Numbered from the stretch's first letter, positions 1 to 11,404 are shown. The stretch: DNA of 64,000 bases from Flabesymbios commensalis (GCA_964017125.1 OZ024915.1:18815174-18879173), one strand, 5' to 3'. Made by a program: numbers and translations. Notes: generated by a model not told the origin, from the sequence alone.

Positions 1-101
1 GTCCCAAACTATTCACGGAATTTTTACAAGACATATCCGCAACATTTGACCAAGATCAAGGTATCCCTGTGGACACCTTACTAATGGTATACATGGTATA
101 T

Positions 102-1319
102 CTGTAATTTGCAGATGACCTTGTCCTTTTGTCAGAATCTGCTGAGGGATTACAAAAACAGCTAACTGCTCTGTATTTATATGCTTCCCTTTGGCATATC
201 ATAGTAAGCATTCTTAAAACAAAAGTTCTAATCTTTAAAGAGCGTTACACAAAAGTACACGGAAGCTTCCACTATGGTGATAACATTATAGAAAAAGCTG
301 AACAATATAAATACCTGGGTGTGGTGTATAGCACCAAGTCTGCTAATAACGTGTTAGAAGAAACTTTTTCTCATCTTGCTTCCCAAGCTGGGAAAGCAAT
401 TTTTTCTCTACGTAAACAGACCCGTCCTGTGGTCGGTAAATTGTCACCCACTATTGCGTTCAAGGCATTTGATTGTCAAATATTGCCCATACTAGAATAT
501 GGAAGTGATATATGGTACACAGACGATGATGTTAACGATCTGGAAAAATCCATCTAAAATTTATTAAATCTACACTTGGAGTTAGAAAGCAAACACCTAC
601 ACCTGCAATATATGGGGACACGGGACGATTTCCACTGATCATCCGACAACACATAAAAGCCGTAAAATATTGGTGTAGAATTCTAAAACTATCTCAGAGC
701 CATCCAGTCAGAAATGCCTACAATATGCTTGTTGAGCTAGATGGCATTGGCTTCACGAATTGGTGTTCCCGTATTCGCTCTGTCCTCGAACGAGCCGGGG
801 TTGATCAAATTTGGGAATCACAGAATATTGGGGATACAAATAAATTCATGCTTTTATTTAAAGAATCAATTGTTAGAATCTTTACACAGCAGTGGAGAAA
901 AGATATTGAGAGTTCGAGTAACCTGCGCACATATGCATTAGTAAAAAAATATTTCTTGTGTTGAACCATATATCTTACACACAAGGGGTAACAATCTCAT
1001 AACATCAATGGCGAGATACCGAATGAGCTCACATGATCTAAATATAGAAAAAGGACGATACAATAATCCAATCACTCCAATAAACCAGCGAATATGCACA
1101 AGGTGTGAATTAAACGAAATTGACGACGAAATACATCTTCTTCTCCACTGTAACGCTATGAATAATGAACGCAAAATCTTGTTTAACTCTGTAACCGCAA
1201 CTATCAATATACAGCCGACAAATGAAATGTTTCTACAAATTATGACATCTAGAGACATAACAGTGGTGAAGTCACTAGCGCAATTTATCTATGGTTGTTT
1301 AAAACAAATTAATTGTTAA
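102..1319 (+). pseudogene. LINE ORF2 remnant: RT palm motif, thumb and C-terminal Cys/His region
   Basis: The reverse transcriptase catalytic motif FADD is encoded at 108-119 and followed by LVLLSES. Then come the thumb-like segment ending YKYLGVVYS (about 300-330) and the usual LEYGSDIW (about 495-520). The reading then moves to another frame from about 552 to 964 with the LINE-typical YGDTGRFPL, and to a third stretch at 1008-1319 with a C-x2-C ... H-x4-C cluster (RICTRC, HLLLHC). A TAA lies just before FADD, and at least two frame changes interrupt the ORF, so this copy is dead. Role in a live copy: target-primed reverse transcription of the element's own RNA. Confidence 0.82.
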
Positions 1320-1977
1320 AAACACCGAGTATAATAAATCAAAGTCACCTATCGCTATATTATCCATATTATCGTGCCTTCATGATCTGACTTGGGTATT
1401 ACCACATATCAGGACGGCTGTTGCTCTCGGATTTGTTATTTGGCTTTTTAGGGCCGGTTAGGGACGTTTCCGTCGCCTTTGTTATCAGACGAGGTGGGGC
1501 CTTATGGAGGATTTCAGAGTTGCTAAGTCAACTGATTTTATCTATGAGGTCGGGAATGTTTTCCTTCGATTGTAACTCCGAGTATGTGGTACTAACTAGG
1601 TCGTGAGTGAAATGGTATGAACATGATGAAATAAACAATATAGTGAATTAAAATAAGCTGTAATGTTTTTTTTGTGCGAGGGCCATATAGGCAATAAATC
1701 ACTAGTTAATTAAATAAACTTTAATGTTATTGTGTGAGTGCCATGTCCTGCGTGAATGGCACACATAATTATTATCCGTAATTGTCATTGTTATTACATC
1801 ACTAAGTCTTTTATTAGTATGTATTGTGTTTTGGTAGTAGTATTGTTATTACGTTGTTAAGTTTACACCACTAGTCAATATCAGGCAATCTCCGAGTTCA
1901 TAGCGACTGTGCTTGCATGGTCACATGGCTCGGAGCTACCTGTTTCGCAGATTGCCACATTAATTGTACTGCTTTAT

Positions 1978-2000
1978 ATTATATATATATATATATATAT
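1978..2000. repeat. (AT)n microsatellite
   Basis: About 20 bp of alternating A and T inside the LINE 3' region. Confidence 0.9.
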
Positions 2001-2465
2001 TTTGAATACCATATAATTTTTTACCATTGTCTTATTTCATACTCCAGTTACTGTAGCATAATTATGCACTTGTATATATTTTTGGTTTCTACGTTTTCCA
2101 GTGTCTTTTTTGCTACTACACCATGTATATATAATTAGTATGTTATACATCAGCTGTACATAGTAGCTATTTTATCTCTGGTTTTGGTGCGGGAAACAAA
2201 ATGATGGACCCCCATGTTATCTTAGCTATGCCTTTTAATTTTATTTTGAGAAGTAGTCATTTATATTACCGAAATACCCAGTTTTTATTATGGCAATGCC
2301 ACCTAACATGATTTCAGTTGTTTATCATACCATGTATATTGTCATATATGATTTTAACAAACTAACATTCTTACAATACATGTACATATATCTCTCTTAT
2401 TACTATGACAAATAAGTCTGTAATGACTTTTATTTCTGTCAATAAAATATCTGTCTGTCTATCTG

Positions 2466-3127
2466 TCCTGTCTGGTATTAAAGCGACACAATCAAACATG
2501 TCCATATGCTAGTACTGCAATTTATTATTTAATTTGGGGGTCGCGTTCAGCATGTTCAGAAGCAACCAATAGACCTAAATAATACGTAACATGTTAATAA
2601 GTATCTAAAAAAGATAAGTTTGTTAATATATATACATTCCGATAAAACAGTGGCAAACATTGACAGACTGAAGTGTTTGTGTGCTTTACCATAATAATAT
2701 GAGCGAAACATTGCACTCTTATTGTTGTAGATCGGGAATTTTTATTGACAAACTAATAATAGAAACAAGTTTAACCTGTTAACTGGTTAAAGCAGTTCAA
2801 ATCTTCATGAAGAAAAGTACGCTCACTATTATTTATTGCAGGATTTCTGTGAGATTTCATCAGTTGTTCATCATGTTCATGGGGTGATGTAAATGATCAT
2901 TTAGTGCCAGGAACGTTACCCTTTGTCATGCGAAAACCTGCTTTAAAACTATGATATATTGTATGTAATATAAGCCGAATCAAAGCTGTACTGCCGTGCA
3001 ATCTCAAAAGGCAGTATCTGCTTACTTTTCAAGTAAAGCTATAAGTACTGTATTTTGGTTCTTAAGGGCAGTGTAGTCGTGTTTAAACGTTAAAATACAC
3101 GTAACTTTGTCAAGTATATCAAGTGCT
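2466..3127. other. No gene recognised
   Basis: AT-rich sequence between the LINE tail and the first P palindrome. No splice-bounded ORF and no clear repeat seen by eye. Confidence 0.6.
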
Positions 3128-3236
3128 CCTAGCAAACACGATACGTTGACCCAATGGTGTTTTAATGTTTGTCCAGCTTCGTAGACGGTGGCCCAACGCT
3201 AAAACAACTTTGTGTCTATGTCTCGTGCTTGCTGGG
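3128..3236. repeat. P palindromic repeat, copy 1 (family definition)
   Basis: A ~110 bp imperfect palindrome. Outer ends are close to CCCAGCAAACACGAGACGTT and its complement. The inner arms are TGGTTTAATGTTGG and CCAACATTAAACCA, around a conserved loop CCACCGTCTACGACGCTGG. This copy starts CCTAGCAAACACGATACGTTG and ends CTCGTGCTTGCTGGG. No ORF and no obvious target-site duplication. I read it as a hairpin MITE; at least 20 copies or pieces occur in the window. Confidence 0.8.
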
Positions 3237-3289
3237 GCAGAACTGAGCACCACACACTTCTAACTACTCACTCAGCTCATCCTAACAAA

Positions 3290-3405
3290 AACGACACTTT
3301 GATCATGTTGATCCATTGGTGTGTTGATGCTGGTCCACCGTTTGCGGAGCTGGCCAGCATTATTAAACCAACAATTGGATGATCAACGTCTCGTGTCATG
3401 CCCCC
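3290..3405. repeat. P palindromic repeat, copy 2
   Basis: Starts CCTAACAAAAACGACAC and ends ATCAACGTCTCGTGT, with loop TCCACCGTTTGCGGAGCTGG. The arms are more diverged than in copy 1. Confidence 0.7.
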
Positions 3406-4102
3406 AGAAGCAGTGGCATATGCCACCATTTATTAGCTATTATCCAGTGTTATGCACGGCTGTCTGTCTCTATAAATAACTTTTTTAGCAAGTCGTATAT
3501 TGCATTATATTCGCACGAGAGATAATAACGGGGCTGCATCATATAATAGATAGATAGTACCCGGTATGACCTGGCTGCACACAATATTGTAGTAATTTTT
3601 AAGTCAAGACTTATGATGATATCACTGTATACACCTATGTATGTATATAAACTTTTAATAGTAGCAATATTAGTACTCAGAGTAGGAGACATATTACCAT
3701 GATTTACAATCGGGAAACATCATCGTACTATTAAATTTAGAGTCTCGATCACTAGAGTAGACCCATTATAAGTATTTATATAATATCTAGATGCAAGTGC
3801 TACTTTTCCCTCCTTAGACATGTTGAGATTACATTATCACTGATTATCAGATTATCATTGTGTATGCGGTGATTAGTTTGTTATCAGGTTATCAGCATAT
3901 TTGAAGGATGCTTCAACGCACAAACATCTGGTGAAGCATTGACAGCAGACGCGCTTACATATCTCCGCGACACTATGGCATTATCATTATACATGTTATA
4001 CATGTTATAATAGTGTAGATTGCTTTGTCAAGTATGTAAATTATTGATCGTATAAGTTATTACAAGTAATAGTACATTGTAGTTAGTATATAGAAAGGAC
4101 AC
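3406..4102. other. No gene recognised
   Basis: AT-rich DNA up to the left end of the 3.4 kb transposon. The small ORFs here have no splice context or protein signature. Confidence 0.6.
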
Positions 4103-4105
4103 TGA

Positions 4106-4355
4106 TAGGCCAAGAGTATTAGGTTTGGTACCGGAACAAATTCATAACAAGCTGAAAATTTCAGGAAATGTTCAGAAAACTATCCCCTACAACATACTAG
4201 AAGTCCCCAAGAATCCACCCTGGGCCTTTTGAGAAATTCAAGATGGCGTCCAAGATGGCCGCCAATTTCACATTTTGTCAGATATTGGTCCCAAATCATC
4301 ATTAAAATGTCATTAATGAGTCTAAATATATGTTTTTTGGGGCGAGGAATTCGAT
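4106..4355. repeat. Left long terminal inverted repeat of the 3.4 kb transposon
   Basis: Matches the reverse complement of 7290-7547 over nearly its whole length, with small gaps. Contains a short inner inverted stretch, AAGATGGCGTCCAAGATGGC. Confidence 0.85.
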
Positions 4356-4540
4356 AAGAACAATATTTTAACTCAAAAATAATATTTTAAATGATTTTTT
4401 ACATATGATTTGAAAACCATTAACCTATTGTATGCGTAAATCATATATAAACAATGTTCATTCTATTACTGGTGACATAATGTACTTGGAAGGTATTAAA
4501 ATCATAATCAATACACATCTTAATATTGATAAAACATTTT

Positions 4541-7315
4541 TTAACATTGGCACAGGCCACTTTTTCTATAATCTTTGTCATCTTCATTCAGCAAGGGTGC
4601 AGGTCCTACATTGTTGAATGTTTGACCACTACAGTTCCTGCACAGTGAGATATGTTCGAAACGAATGTTGTTTGGCTGCGGCACTTGTTGGAGGCAATGT
4701 GCCAACTGGAAGGATGAAGAACAAATGTTCCGCAGCTCGTCTAGTGACGCACACTTAGATGCACCATATAGCTTCAAAAGAAAACTTTCACCTGCTCGTT
4801 GAATCCCCTCATGTGTGGTGTCTGAGTTTAAAAATAGGTTCAGCATGCCATACTCTCTTTTGTTGAATGGTTTACATTTACCTATGCATTATATAACTGA
4901 TACTGTGTCGCATCCTGATATGGCATGTAACACCAACATGTATTTCCTTGTATCACCAATAGAGGTCCGAACGTCATTTATGCTACGGTATATAGTATGA
5001 AAGGGTTCTTAGAGCATAGCATGCATAGGTCCATGTTAGGGGCTGATAGGTGCACCAGCATTACCAATAAGTCCGTGTCGGTTCCTACTACAATCACAGT
5101 TTTGGGAGTCTCTGCCTCAGACAAGGCATTAGAGACAATCAATGCATCTGCACCATCTAAGAACAGTGACGGGGTCTGTGAGCCAGTTCATATGTTAGGA
5201 ATTGCTCCATGTCAGTACTTGACGTCAGGACACAAGTGATTCCGTTGAAAAAAAGAGTAGGGTTCACAACAGTGTTTTTCTCGCGAATGCTGACACTATT
5301 CTTATCACCAATCGTTTTTACTTTGTCACTGCGATGCAAAGTTATTTCTGTAAATGACTTTCCAGTCAATTTTGCTGCAGCAGTTTGGCCGATCTGAACT
5401 GCATTGTCACAGTTTGCAGAAGGGTCTGCTACATCACCAGTGGCAATTGAGACTAGTCGATCAGATTGGTAGCCAGCAAATGGCGGATGTGCCACTGAAC
5501 AAAAACATCATAGTCTTTCTTGTCCCTAGCTTGAGTTGATGATCGAAAATGTTTGTGCTGTTCTGAAGTATCAGAATGTACACCTGTGAACTACTCCATT
5601 GCCTCACATACCGGAACACATTGAGGCAAAGCATGTACCCATGTTGTTAATATGCTGCCAGTTATCCCTCTGCCATGTGTCATTCCACCACTGGTTTTCA
5701 TCATTCACATAACGTAGTGCTCGATGGTGTGGTCAGAAAAGTTGCCAGACCAAAAATCATTGGTTCTGCGTATGGTAAAATATCCTTTGTCAGGGAACAA
5801 TGATGCTGTTCAGGGGCCATTACATGCACAAGGTTATTCATCTGCTGCAGGTACAATCTGGCAGACCTGGCATACTGGAAAAGACCTGCTGCATGAAAAT
5901 GAGGTATCATTTCCTCCACGCAGTGGAGGTGAAGCTGCCAATTGCCTGTTCGCTCAGCTGTGATGAACTTTAACATCAGTATTACTTGATACACGTATTG
6001 CACCCACAACTACCCTATACGGCTCCCCGTGACAGCTTTGACCAGGAGGTGAACAAGAAGCTGTTCAAAGCGTTGCAGGATTTCATTGTCAACTGTATCG
6101 GGGTGTTGATCTTGTTTCACTGTGTCTTGATACAGACTGGTCATACGGTCTTTGTCAATATTGCTTTCCCAGTCTGCATCTTCTAAAAGTACATGTAAAA
6201 GAGCGGACTAGGTCAGAATATGGGCACTCACTGCTCGAGAAAAGGCATGACCTGTGAGCATATGCACCACTGAGCCTTTGGTATATAACCTTTCCAAAGG
6301 TCAGCCAAGCCACTTCCATTCATTATGTGCCCAATACTGCCTAAGTAGGACAATAAATGTGGAAACCACCAAGCCGTACCACCACTTTATCTAAGTCTCT
6401 AGAGGCAGTAACTATCTCCGTAGCTTTTTGACACAGTGGTTGGTCAAATGTCACTGGGCATATACCGAAGTTGTGTTTTTCACTTTGAGCTTGAGTAAAA
6501 CATAAAGCAGTGTAGATGGTGCTGGGGTTGCTTGGGTCCAACCTTATGAATGGTAAAGTCTCAATTCTTGAGCTCTGAAACTCATCAGTTTTCATAAAGC
6601 AACTACAAAGGAAGACACGATGTTAGAATCAAAAGGTATCCTAGCATCCAGACCAAATTAAAGGCGGACAATCACAGTCTATTATTGTCACTGGTTCGCA
6701 GAGGCTCTATATGGACTGATTTGAGAGCAGGAATTGGAGGCTTACTGTATGTTTTGATGGCTATTTGGCCAAATGTACCTACTACGTCTGCTGGGGTTGA
6801 GTCCATTATGCGTTTGACAGGGCATTTTTCAACTTTTCAAGGTGGTGTCAGACAAGCATGAAAGGTGTTGTGGCCAGTTAGTGTGGCGACATTAAAGTCT
6901 GCATTGTCAAATACAAATTGTGTGAAACTTTCAAGACCATATGAAGGCCCACCAGCAGATATCATGCCATTCTCTAATCTCTGTACCTCTTTGTAGTCAT
7001 TGGCAAAACTGATGCTACTCAGAATGTCTATCATCTCACGGGAAGCATTCTTGCGATGTAAATATACTGATATGGCAAGTAGCAGTAGCAGGTGTCAATC
7101 ACAGAATGTGCTATTGCAGTAAATCGCCGAGTGACTACAGCAGATTTTTTACCCTTTGGGTCAAGTAACTTGTACAGGAATAGTTTTAATGGTTTTGGTA
7201 TCACCGAAGACCCATTTTCAGTGTCTTCGAAGGTGGAATATTCACTAAGATTATATACTGACGTATTTAAATAATAAAATGGTGTTAAAATCGAATTCCT
7301 CGCCACCAAAAACAT
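4541..7315 (-). pseudogene. Decayed transposon-encoded protein of an uncharacterised invertebrate repeat family
   Basis: Read on the minus strand from 7315 down to 4541, fragments appear in family order. First, an N-terminal part with IPKPLKLFLYKLL and AIAHSVIDT (7031-7315). Then FVFDNADFN followed by GHNTFHA (6837-7034). Then a segment near 6341-6595. Then GNWQLHLHCVEEMIPHFHAA with YARSARLYLQ (5701-6009). Last, the C-terminal pieces at 5157-5495 and 4541-4846, the latter with a few Cys residues (CRNC, CQC). I recognise the DNADxN...TFH and W-L-HL-x2-VE-MxPxF signatures from large unnamed proteins present in many copies in mollusc, cnidarian and other invertebrate genomes. Several frame changes and stops separate the fragments, so this copy cannot encode the full protein. 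Placement between long inverted repeats suggests it is the element's transposase; that is inference. Confidence 0.65.
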
Positions 7316-7547
7316 ATGTTTAGTCTATTTATTTACATTTTTATGGAGATTTGAACCCGAGATATGACATTGCTAAATTGGCGGCCATCTTGGACGCCAT
7401 CTTCAATTTCACAAAAGGCCCAGGGTGGATTCATGGGGACTTTTAGTATGTTGTAGGGGATAGTTTTCTGAACATTTTCTGAAATTTTCAGCTTGTTCTG
7501 AATTTGTTCCAGGTTTCACTCATATATACCCTAATACTCTTGGCCTA
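7290..7547. repeat. Right long terminal inverted repeat of the 3.4 kb transposon
   Basis: Inverted partner of 4106-4355; ends CTAATACTCTTGGCCTA, followed by TGA. Confidence 0.85.
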
Positions 7548-7550
7548 TGA

Positions 7551-7889
7551 ATAGCCATTTCTAAGGCGATTTTGTGATAAATTAAAATTCACCCAAACTG
7601 TAAAATGGGAACTTTACCAAATTAAGTGACTGCATCAGAATTATCATGATTATTGCTTATGACTTATCATGCTTATAAGTTTGGAAGATTGAATGGTATT
7701 TTTGTGTTTTAATAGTCTTTTAATCGCTAGGGCAATGAGCTTTTCAATTTACATTTCCGGTCACTTGCACTTGTTACTCGCTACCGCTATTCACAACTTC
7801 AATTGATTGAAAATTATTTGGTTTTATGAAATTAAAAACAAGGCACATCAGTTTCACATATTTGAAACACTTAATTTGTTCAAATAGTT
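7551..7889. other. No gene recognised
   Basis: AT-rich spacer between the 3.4 kb transposon and the E-family piece. Confidence 0.55.
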
Positions 7890-8056
7890 TGTGATTCTCA
7901 GTTGATCCAATAATCATGATAATTCAAAAACTTGGGGATGTCTATTTTTCATAAATATACATATTTGTCATGACTTGAAGCTGGAAATTGCGTCAGCAAT
8001 TCCAGCTTCAAATGAATGACAAATAGAAACAAATAATTCAGCAGGGCCAGAGTTAA
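7890..8056 (-). mobile_element. E-family TTAA hairpin MITE, partial copy 1
   Basis: Reverse complement of much of the intact E copy at 26821-27069. The hairpin CTTGAAGCTGGAAATTGC / GCAATTCCAGCTTCAAATG lies at about 7974-8015. The far end, CAGCAGGGCCAGAGTTAA, corresponds to the terminal CAGCAGGACAAGGGTTAA of the family. Confidence 0.65.
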
Positions 8057-9127
8057 TAGTGGTATAAGCTGATCACCAGATTTATAAAACGGTTCTTGAT
8101 ACAATTATTGACTGTCAGGGAGATTTACCCGCGTGTACACCTAACTAGACGCCTCGGACACATTGGTTTGCCTGTGTAATTAATGTTCTCAGTTCAGCTA
8201 TCTTCGTATAGGATTGTCCTCAAGATGAAATTATAGATACTTATTAGGGATAAAGCCAGTCGTCCCCATCTTGACCAGTAAGGTCAGAAATGTGGCATAC
8301 AACTAAATGGTGGAAGGTGGTCGCCTCAAATTCAAGGTGCGACCGATGTTGAATCGTTTTTTGGACCAGCTTTATATGATTGCCATAACAAGGCAAACAC
8401 GCTCAATGAATGAATCAATGTACTGGCCAATGTTGCTATGCGACTGGTGAAGGCTCAGAGTTCATTTGGATGGTGTTTATGTGGACCAGTCAATAACATG
8501 ACCCGTAGGCTACTTACCATACTTACTCATAAAAAAGTACTGCCATTCTAGTTTTGGATTTATAACTCCGAGGCCCAGCTTTAGTCTGTTTGAGTGCTAT
8601 AGACAAAAAATCGGCTAAATAATTTCTAAACATAACAGTGTATTGGTCTTCCTCGTGGGCTAGAAGAATCCTAAATGTTGAGGATATTGTTCATTGGTAA
8701 AAAATTTTAATATAATTAAGAAAAGAACCAAAGTACTCAACCTAGGGACATCAAACGTAATATCGCACATGTTCATAATGACTGGTGTACAGAAATGTCA
8801 ACCCTTTCCAACACAAAGCACCCCTCTTTCTCCTAAATCATGTAAATAGGACACAAACTCAGGCAAAATAAACTCAATAGGATACCAGCCTCCCGCCGGT
8901 CTTAATAAATAAATGCACATACTATTACCATGATTACTTGTACATATTACATGTAGAGGCATAGCTGATACTTCTGCGGCCAGAAATGACACTGTTTGCT
9001 CCAGATTGGGGACGATGGTATTTAACCTTGCTCTTCACAAATACTTTGTATCACAGTTGTACTTATTCCAAGTTATCAGTCCACAGAACGCATAAAAAGC
9101 GTGTTTGGTTCAAAGAGGTCACAAATA
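8057..9127. other. No gene recognised
   Basis: About 1 kb without a supportable gene or clear repeat. The short ORFs have neither domain signatures nor splice sites. Confidence 0.55.
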
Positions 9128-9238
9128 CCAGACACACAGCCATCTCGGTTGAACCTATGTTAGTTCAATGTTGGCCCATCGTCTACGACGCTGGGCCAAC
9201 TTTGATCTAACATTGGTTCAGAGCTTCGTTTTTGCTGT
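9128..9238. repeat. P palindromic repeat, copy 3
   Basis: Inner arms GTTAGTTCAATGTTGGCCC and GGGCCAACTTTGATCTAAC around ATCGTCTACGACGCT. Confidence 0.7.
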
Positions 9239-9368
9239 GAGCGTACTATTTGCCTTTCTGTCTGGTGCTTCATGAGAAAAATAGTCTATTACATTATCAT
9301 GATTAACCGCAGTCATTATGTTCACCATATTTACACTGTATGCGTACATGGTATGGTATACATGTTAC

Positions 9369-9492
9369 GGCAGTCACGAGACGTTGTTCGTTTCAATGTT
9401 GGGCCACCGTCTGCGACGCTGGTACAACATTAAACCAACATTGTGTCTGCGATGCTGGCGCAACATTCGAGCTAAACGTCTCATGTCTGCTG
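9369..9492. repeat. P palindromic repeat, copy 4
   Basis: Starts GGCAGTCACGAGACGTTG and ends AACGTCTCATGTCTGCTG. The centre holds an extra piece of loop (GCGATGCTGGCGCAACATT), so it is longer than usual. Confidence 0.68.
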
Positions 9493-9696
9493 TACTATGT
9501 GTACTGGGTACTATCATAGAATTGGTACTATCATTACAATTTCCACTGTTAAAAAACCCATACTGCCCGTGACTATTGACTGTTTCAAAATCATGGGTAA
9601 CATGACCCATTCCATGCTCCTCTTTATACTGATAACGTGCCTCTTCACTATCATACGAGGAAGTAGGTCACATTGCATAGTTCATAGGGAGATGCT

Positions 9697-9880
9697 TTAA
9701 CCCTTTCAGCGCGGGGACCGTCTTTAGAGTGAAATAATTTCACAATGTATAATGGCCATAGACCCATAACATAGACACATTCAAATGAAGCGGAAAGAGT
9801 TAACTAAGACATTTATGATGATTTCAAATCGAATGATTTATAAATACAACAATATTTTAGAGTTGTGGTTTAAGACAAGG
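9697..9880 (+). mobile_element. B-family TTAA hairpin MITE, partial copy 1
   Basis: Begins TTAACCCTTTCAGCGCGGGG. It has lost the central hairpin and continues with the family body (GGCCATAGACCCATAACATAG, then GAGTTAACTAAGACATTTATG). The right end is worn and cannot be placed exactly. Confidence 0.65.
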
Positions 9881-10035
9881 AATCAGGCAGGGTGGATGAA
9901 GAAACCTCCGAAGGCCTCAGACATAATACTGTAATCATGTAAAATAGCTCGAGACCAGTGCTAACCTTGAAATTTCGGGCTAGCACCACGTCCGTCTATA
10001 TGTGACAGGTCTGACTCTGATAGACCACAGGTAGG

Positions 10036-10171
10036 TAGCTGTTCCCAGACAAGAGAGACGTCCGGGAGGATGCGGGCATCGGACCGATGTTGTTTTGTTG
10101 TTGGGCCGGCGTCCTAAACGGTGGCCCAGCAGTGAAGCCGCTTTGGGTCGTGGTCTGAGTTTTGCCGGGGG
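10036..10171. repeat. P palindromic repeat, GC-rich degenerate copy 5
   Basis: Starts CCCAGACAAGAGAGACGTCC. Its core, TGTTGGGCCGGCGTCCTAAAC followed by GGTGGCCCAGCA, recalls the P loop. The right arm is weak. Confidence 0.45.
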
Positions 10172-10200
10172 ATCTGCTCTCGATATTTTCATATGTGGTG

Positions 10201-10310
10201 CCCGGCGGACACGACACGTTAGATCGATTTTGGTGTGGCGTTGGTCCAGCGTCGTAGACGGTGAACCAACGTTGGGCCAGCGTTGGTTCGGCGTCGCTTG
10301 TCTGCTGGGT
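10201..10310. repeat. P palindromic repeat, copy 6
   Basis: Starts CCCGGCGGACACGACACGTT and ends GGCGTCGCTTGTCTGCTGGG around CAGCGTCGTAGACGGTG. Intact length, richer in G+C than other copies. Confidence 0.72.
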
Positions 10311-10449
10311 AGTTCTTGCATAGCACATAGGCCTAATATTAACTTAATAAATCCCGTGGCAGCCGCAGGACATTGCGCCGGTGCTGTTTTGATGCTGGGC
10401 TTTTGATTAAAGGGCCCAGCATCGAACCAGCCGTGGTTCTTTGTCTGCA

Positions 10450-10727
10450 TAAGTTTTTGCTGTAGACTACTTTATGCTGATACTATATTGTACTGAAAAT
10501 GTTTTGTTGTTTCTACTGTATTTGATAATTTTCTGCTAATTAATTAAAAAAATACACGTTTTTTGTTAATTTCATGGGTGGCCCGTACGCTAGCGACCTA
10601 AAAGCGTCTTAGTACGGGTCTCCTGGTCGTAATACATTTAAATTGTTTTATGTTTATGTACATCTAAAAAATTGTATGTTTTATATTTGCGTCCAAATAA
10701 ATGCATCTGAGTCTGAGTCTGAGTCTG
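10450..10727 (+). mobile_element. Probable retroposon 3' end (LINE or SINE tail)
   Basis: AT-rich sequence ending AATAAATGCATCTGAGTCTG, with the hexamer GTCTGA repeated three times (about 10707-10727). It also holds a small stem, CCCGTAC...GTACGGG (10579-10618). Such hexamer tails mark the 3' ends of CR1/RTE-like LINEs and their SINEs. No coding part is left, and the 5' limit is a guess. Confidence 0.45.
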
Positions 10728-10742
10728 TTAAACATTGCTAGT

Positions 10743-10986
10743 TTAAAGCGCTGAATTTTTTTTACGAAAACCTTGGAGGCCAAAGTATGTTTTTTTCGAT
10801 TTGAAATCATCATAACTGTCTTAGTTAGCTCTTTCTGATTGATTTGAATACATATGTTATGGGTCTACGGCCATTTGAAATATTTTTACTCTCACAGTGC
10901 GGGGATCGACTTTAGTCGTCAGAATCTGACGTCTACAGACGTCAGATTCTGACGACTAAAGTCGATCCCCGCGCTGTAAGGGTTAA
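10743..10986 (-). mobile_element. B-family TTAA hairpin MITE, copy 2
   Basis: Lies between TTAAAGCGCTGAA at 10743 and GCGCTGTAAGGGTTAA at 10986. The conserved body includes GGGTCTACGGCCATTTGAAA. Near one end sits a near-perfect hairpin (about 10896-10978) with arms GATCGACTTTAGTCGTCAGA / TCTGACGACTAAAGTCGATC. The TTAA at 10983-10986 is shared with the C element that follows. Confidence 0.85.
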
Positions 10987-11400
10987 CCCTTAAAGCGCTA
11001 AGCGCGACTCCAATCGTTTTTAATTTGTTTCATTGTTCGATCAAATCACTGTGTTATCTTAGTTATCATAGTTATTGGAAATGAAATGTGTGTTTAAAGA
11101 TCAATTTTGTGAAACGCAGTGACGTCACTCGGTGAAAACAAGGTTATATAATTATATAATAAGACCCCCTCCTCGTTATACATTCTGTGAAACTCAGTGA
11201 CGTCACTCGGTGAAAACAAGATAAAACCCCTCCCCCATACTTCATTGTATTAGCCAATGGTCATTGAGTTTCACAGAATATGTGTATGCGTTTGGTCTCA
11301 AATTAAACAAACATCAGTTATTTTCACTCACTTGAAGTTATGAGTCGCGGTAGCGAGACACAACTTCAAGTGAGTGACAATTTAAATTATTTCATTTAGC
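10983..11400 (+). mobile_element. C-family TTAA hairpin MITE, copy 1, with extra DNA inside
   Basis: Starts TTAACCCTTAAAGCGCTAAG. The C hairpin lies at 11325-11376 (CACTCACTTGAAGTT...AACTTCAAGTGAGTG, loop GAGTCGCGGTAGCGA). About 11105-11275 is foreign to other C copies and holds two direct repeats of AGTGACGTCACTCGGTGAAA. Confidence 0.65.
11105..11275. repeat. Direct repeat pair with TGACGTCA palindrome
   Basis: GTGAAACKCAGTGACGTCAC followed by TCGGTGAAAACAAG occurs twice about 85 bp apart. The segment is bounded by GTGAAAC and its complement GTTTCAC, which suggests a small inserted element inside C copy 1. Confidence 0.5.
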
Positions 11401-11404
11401 GTTT

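Larger units (their letters stand above)
1..2465 (+). mobile_element. Non-LTR retrotransposon (LINE), 3' portion, CR1/L2/RTE-type
   Basis: The element enters from the left edge and ends in a short tetranucleotide tail (tctgtctgtctatctgtc) near 2443-2465, right after an AATAAA-like signal. This is the usual 3' end of an invertebrate LINE. The first 1.3 kb codes for the C-terminal half of the reverse transcriptase ORF (separate entry). The remaining ~1.1 kb has no ORF and reads as 3' untranslated sequence, including an (AT)n run at 1978-2000. The 5' end lies outside the window, so full length and clade cannot be settled. A CR1/L2-like clade is inferred from the C-terminal Cys/His cluster and tail type. 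Confidence 0.8.
4106..7547 (-). mobile_element. 3.4 kb DNA transposon with long terminal inverted repeats, decayed
   Basis: The first ~250 bp (4106-4355) and the last ~258 bp (7290-7547) are inverted copies of each other. They begin TAGGCCAAGAGTATTAGG and run through AAGATGGCGTCCAAGATGG to GGCGAGGAATTCGAT. The trinucleotide TGA lies just outside both ends (4103-4105 and 7548-7550), a possible 3 bp target-site duplication. Between the repeats is minus-strand coding sequence (separate entry). Superfamily is not recognised: the ends and a 3 bp duplication do not match piggyBac, Tc1/mariner or hAT, and the protein family has no known activity that I can name. Confidence 0.78.

Noticed and set aside
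1421-1606. 61-codon ORF after the LINE coding part
   Set aside because: Within the LINE 3' untranslated region, no known LINE domain.
9980-10450. 156-codon minus-strand ORF
   Set aside because: It lies across two GC-rich P repeats and their surroundings. The open frame comes from repeat composition; no protein signature.
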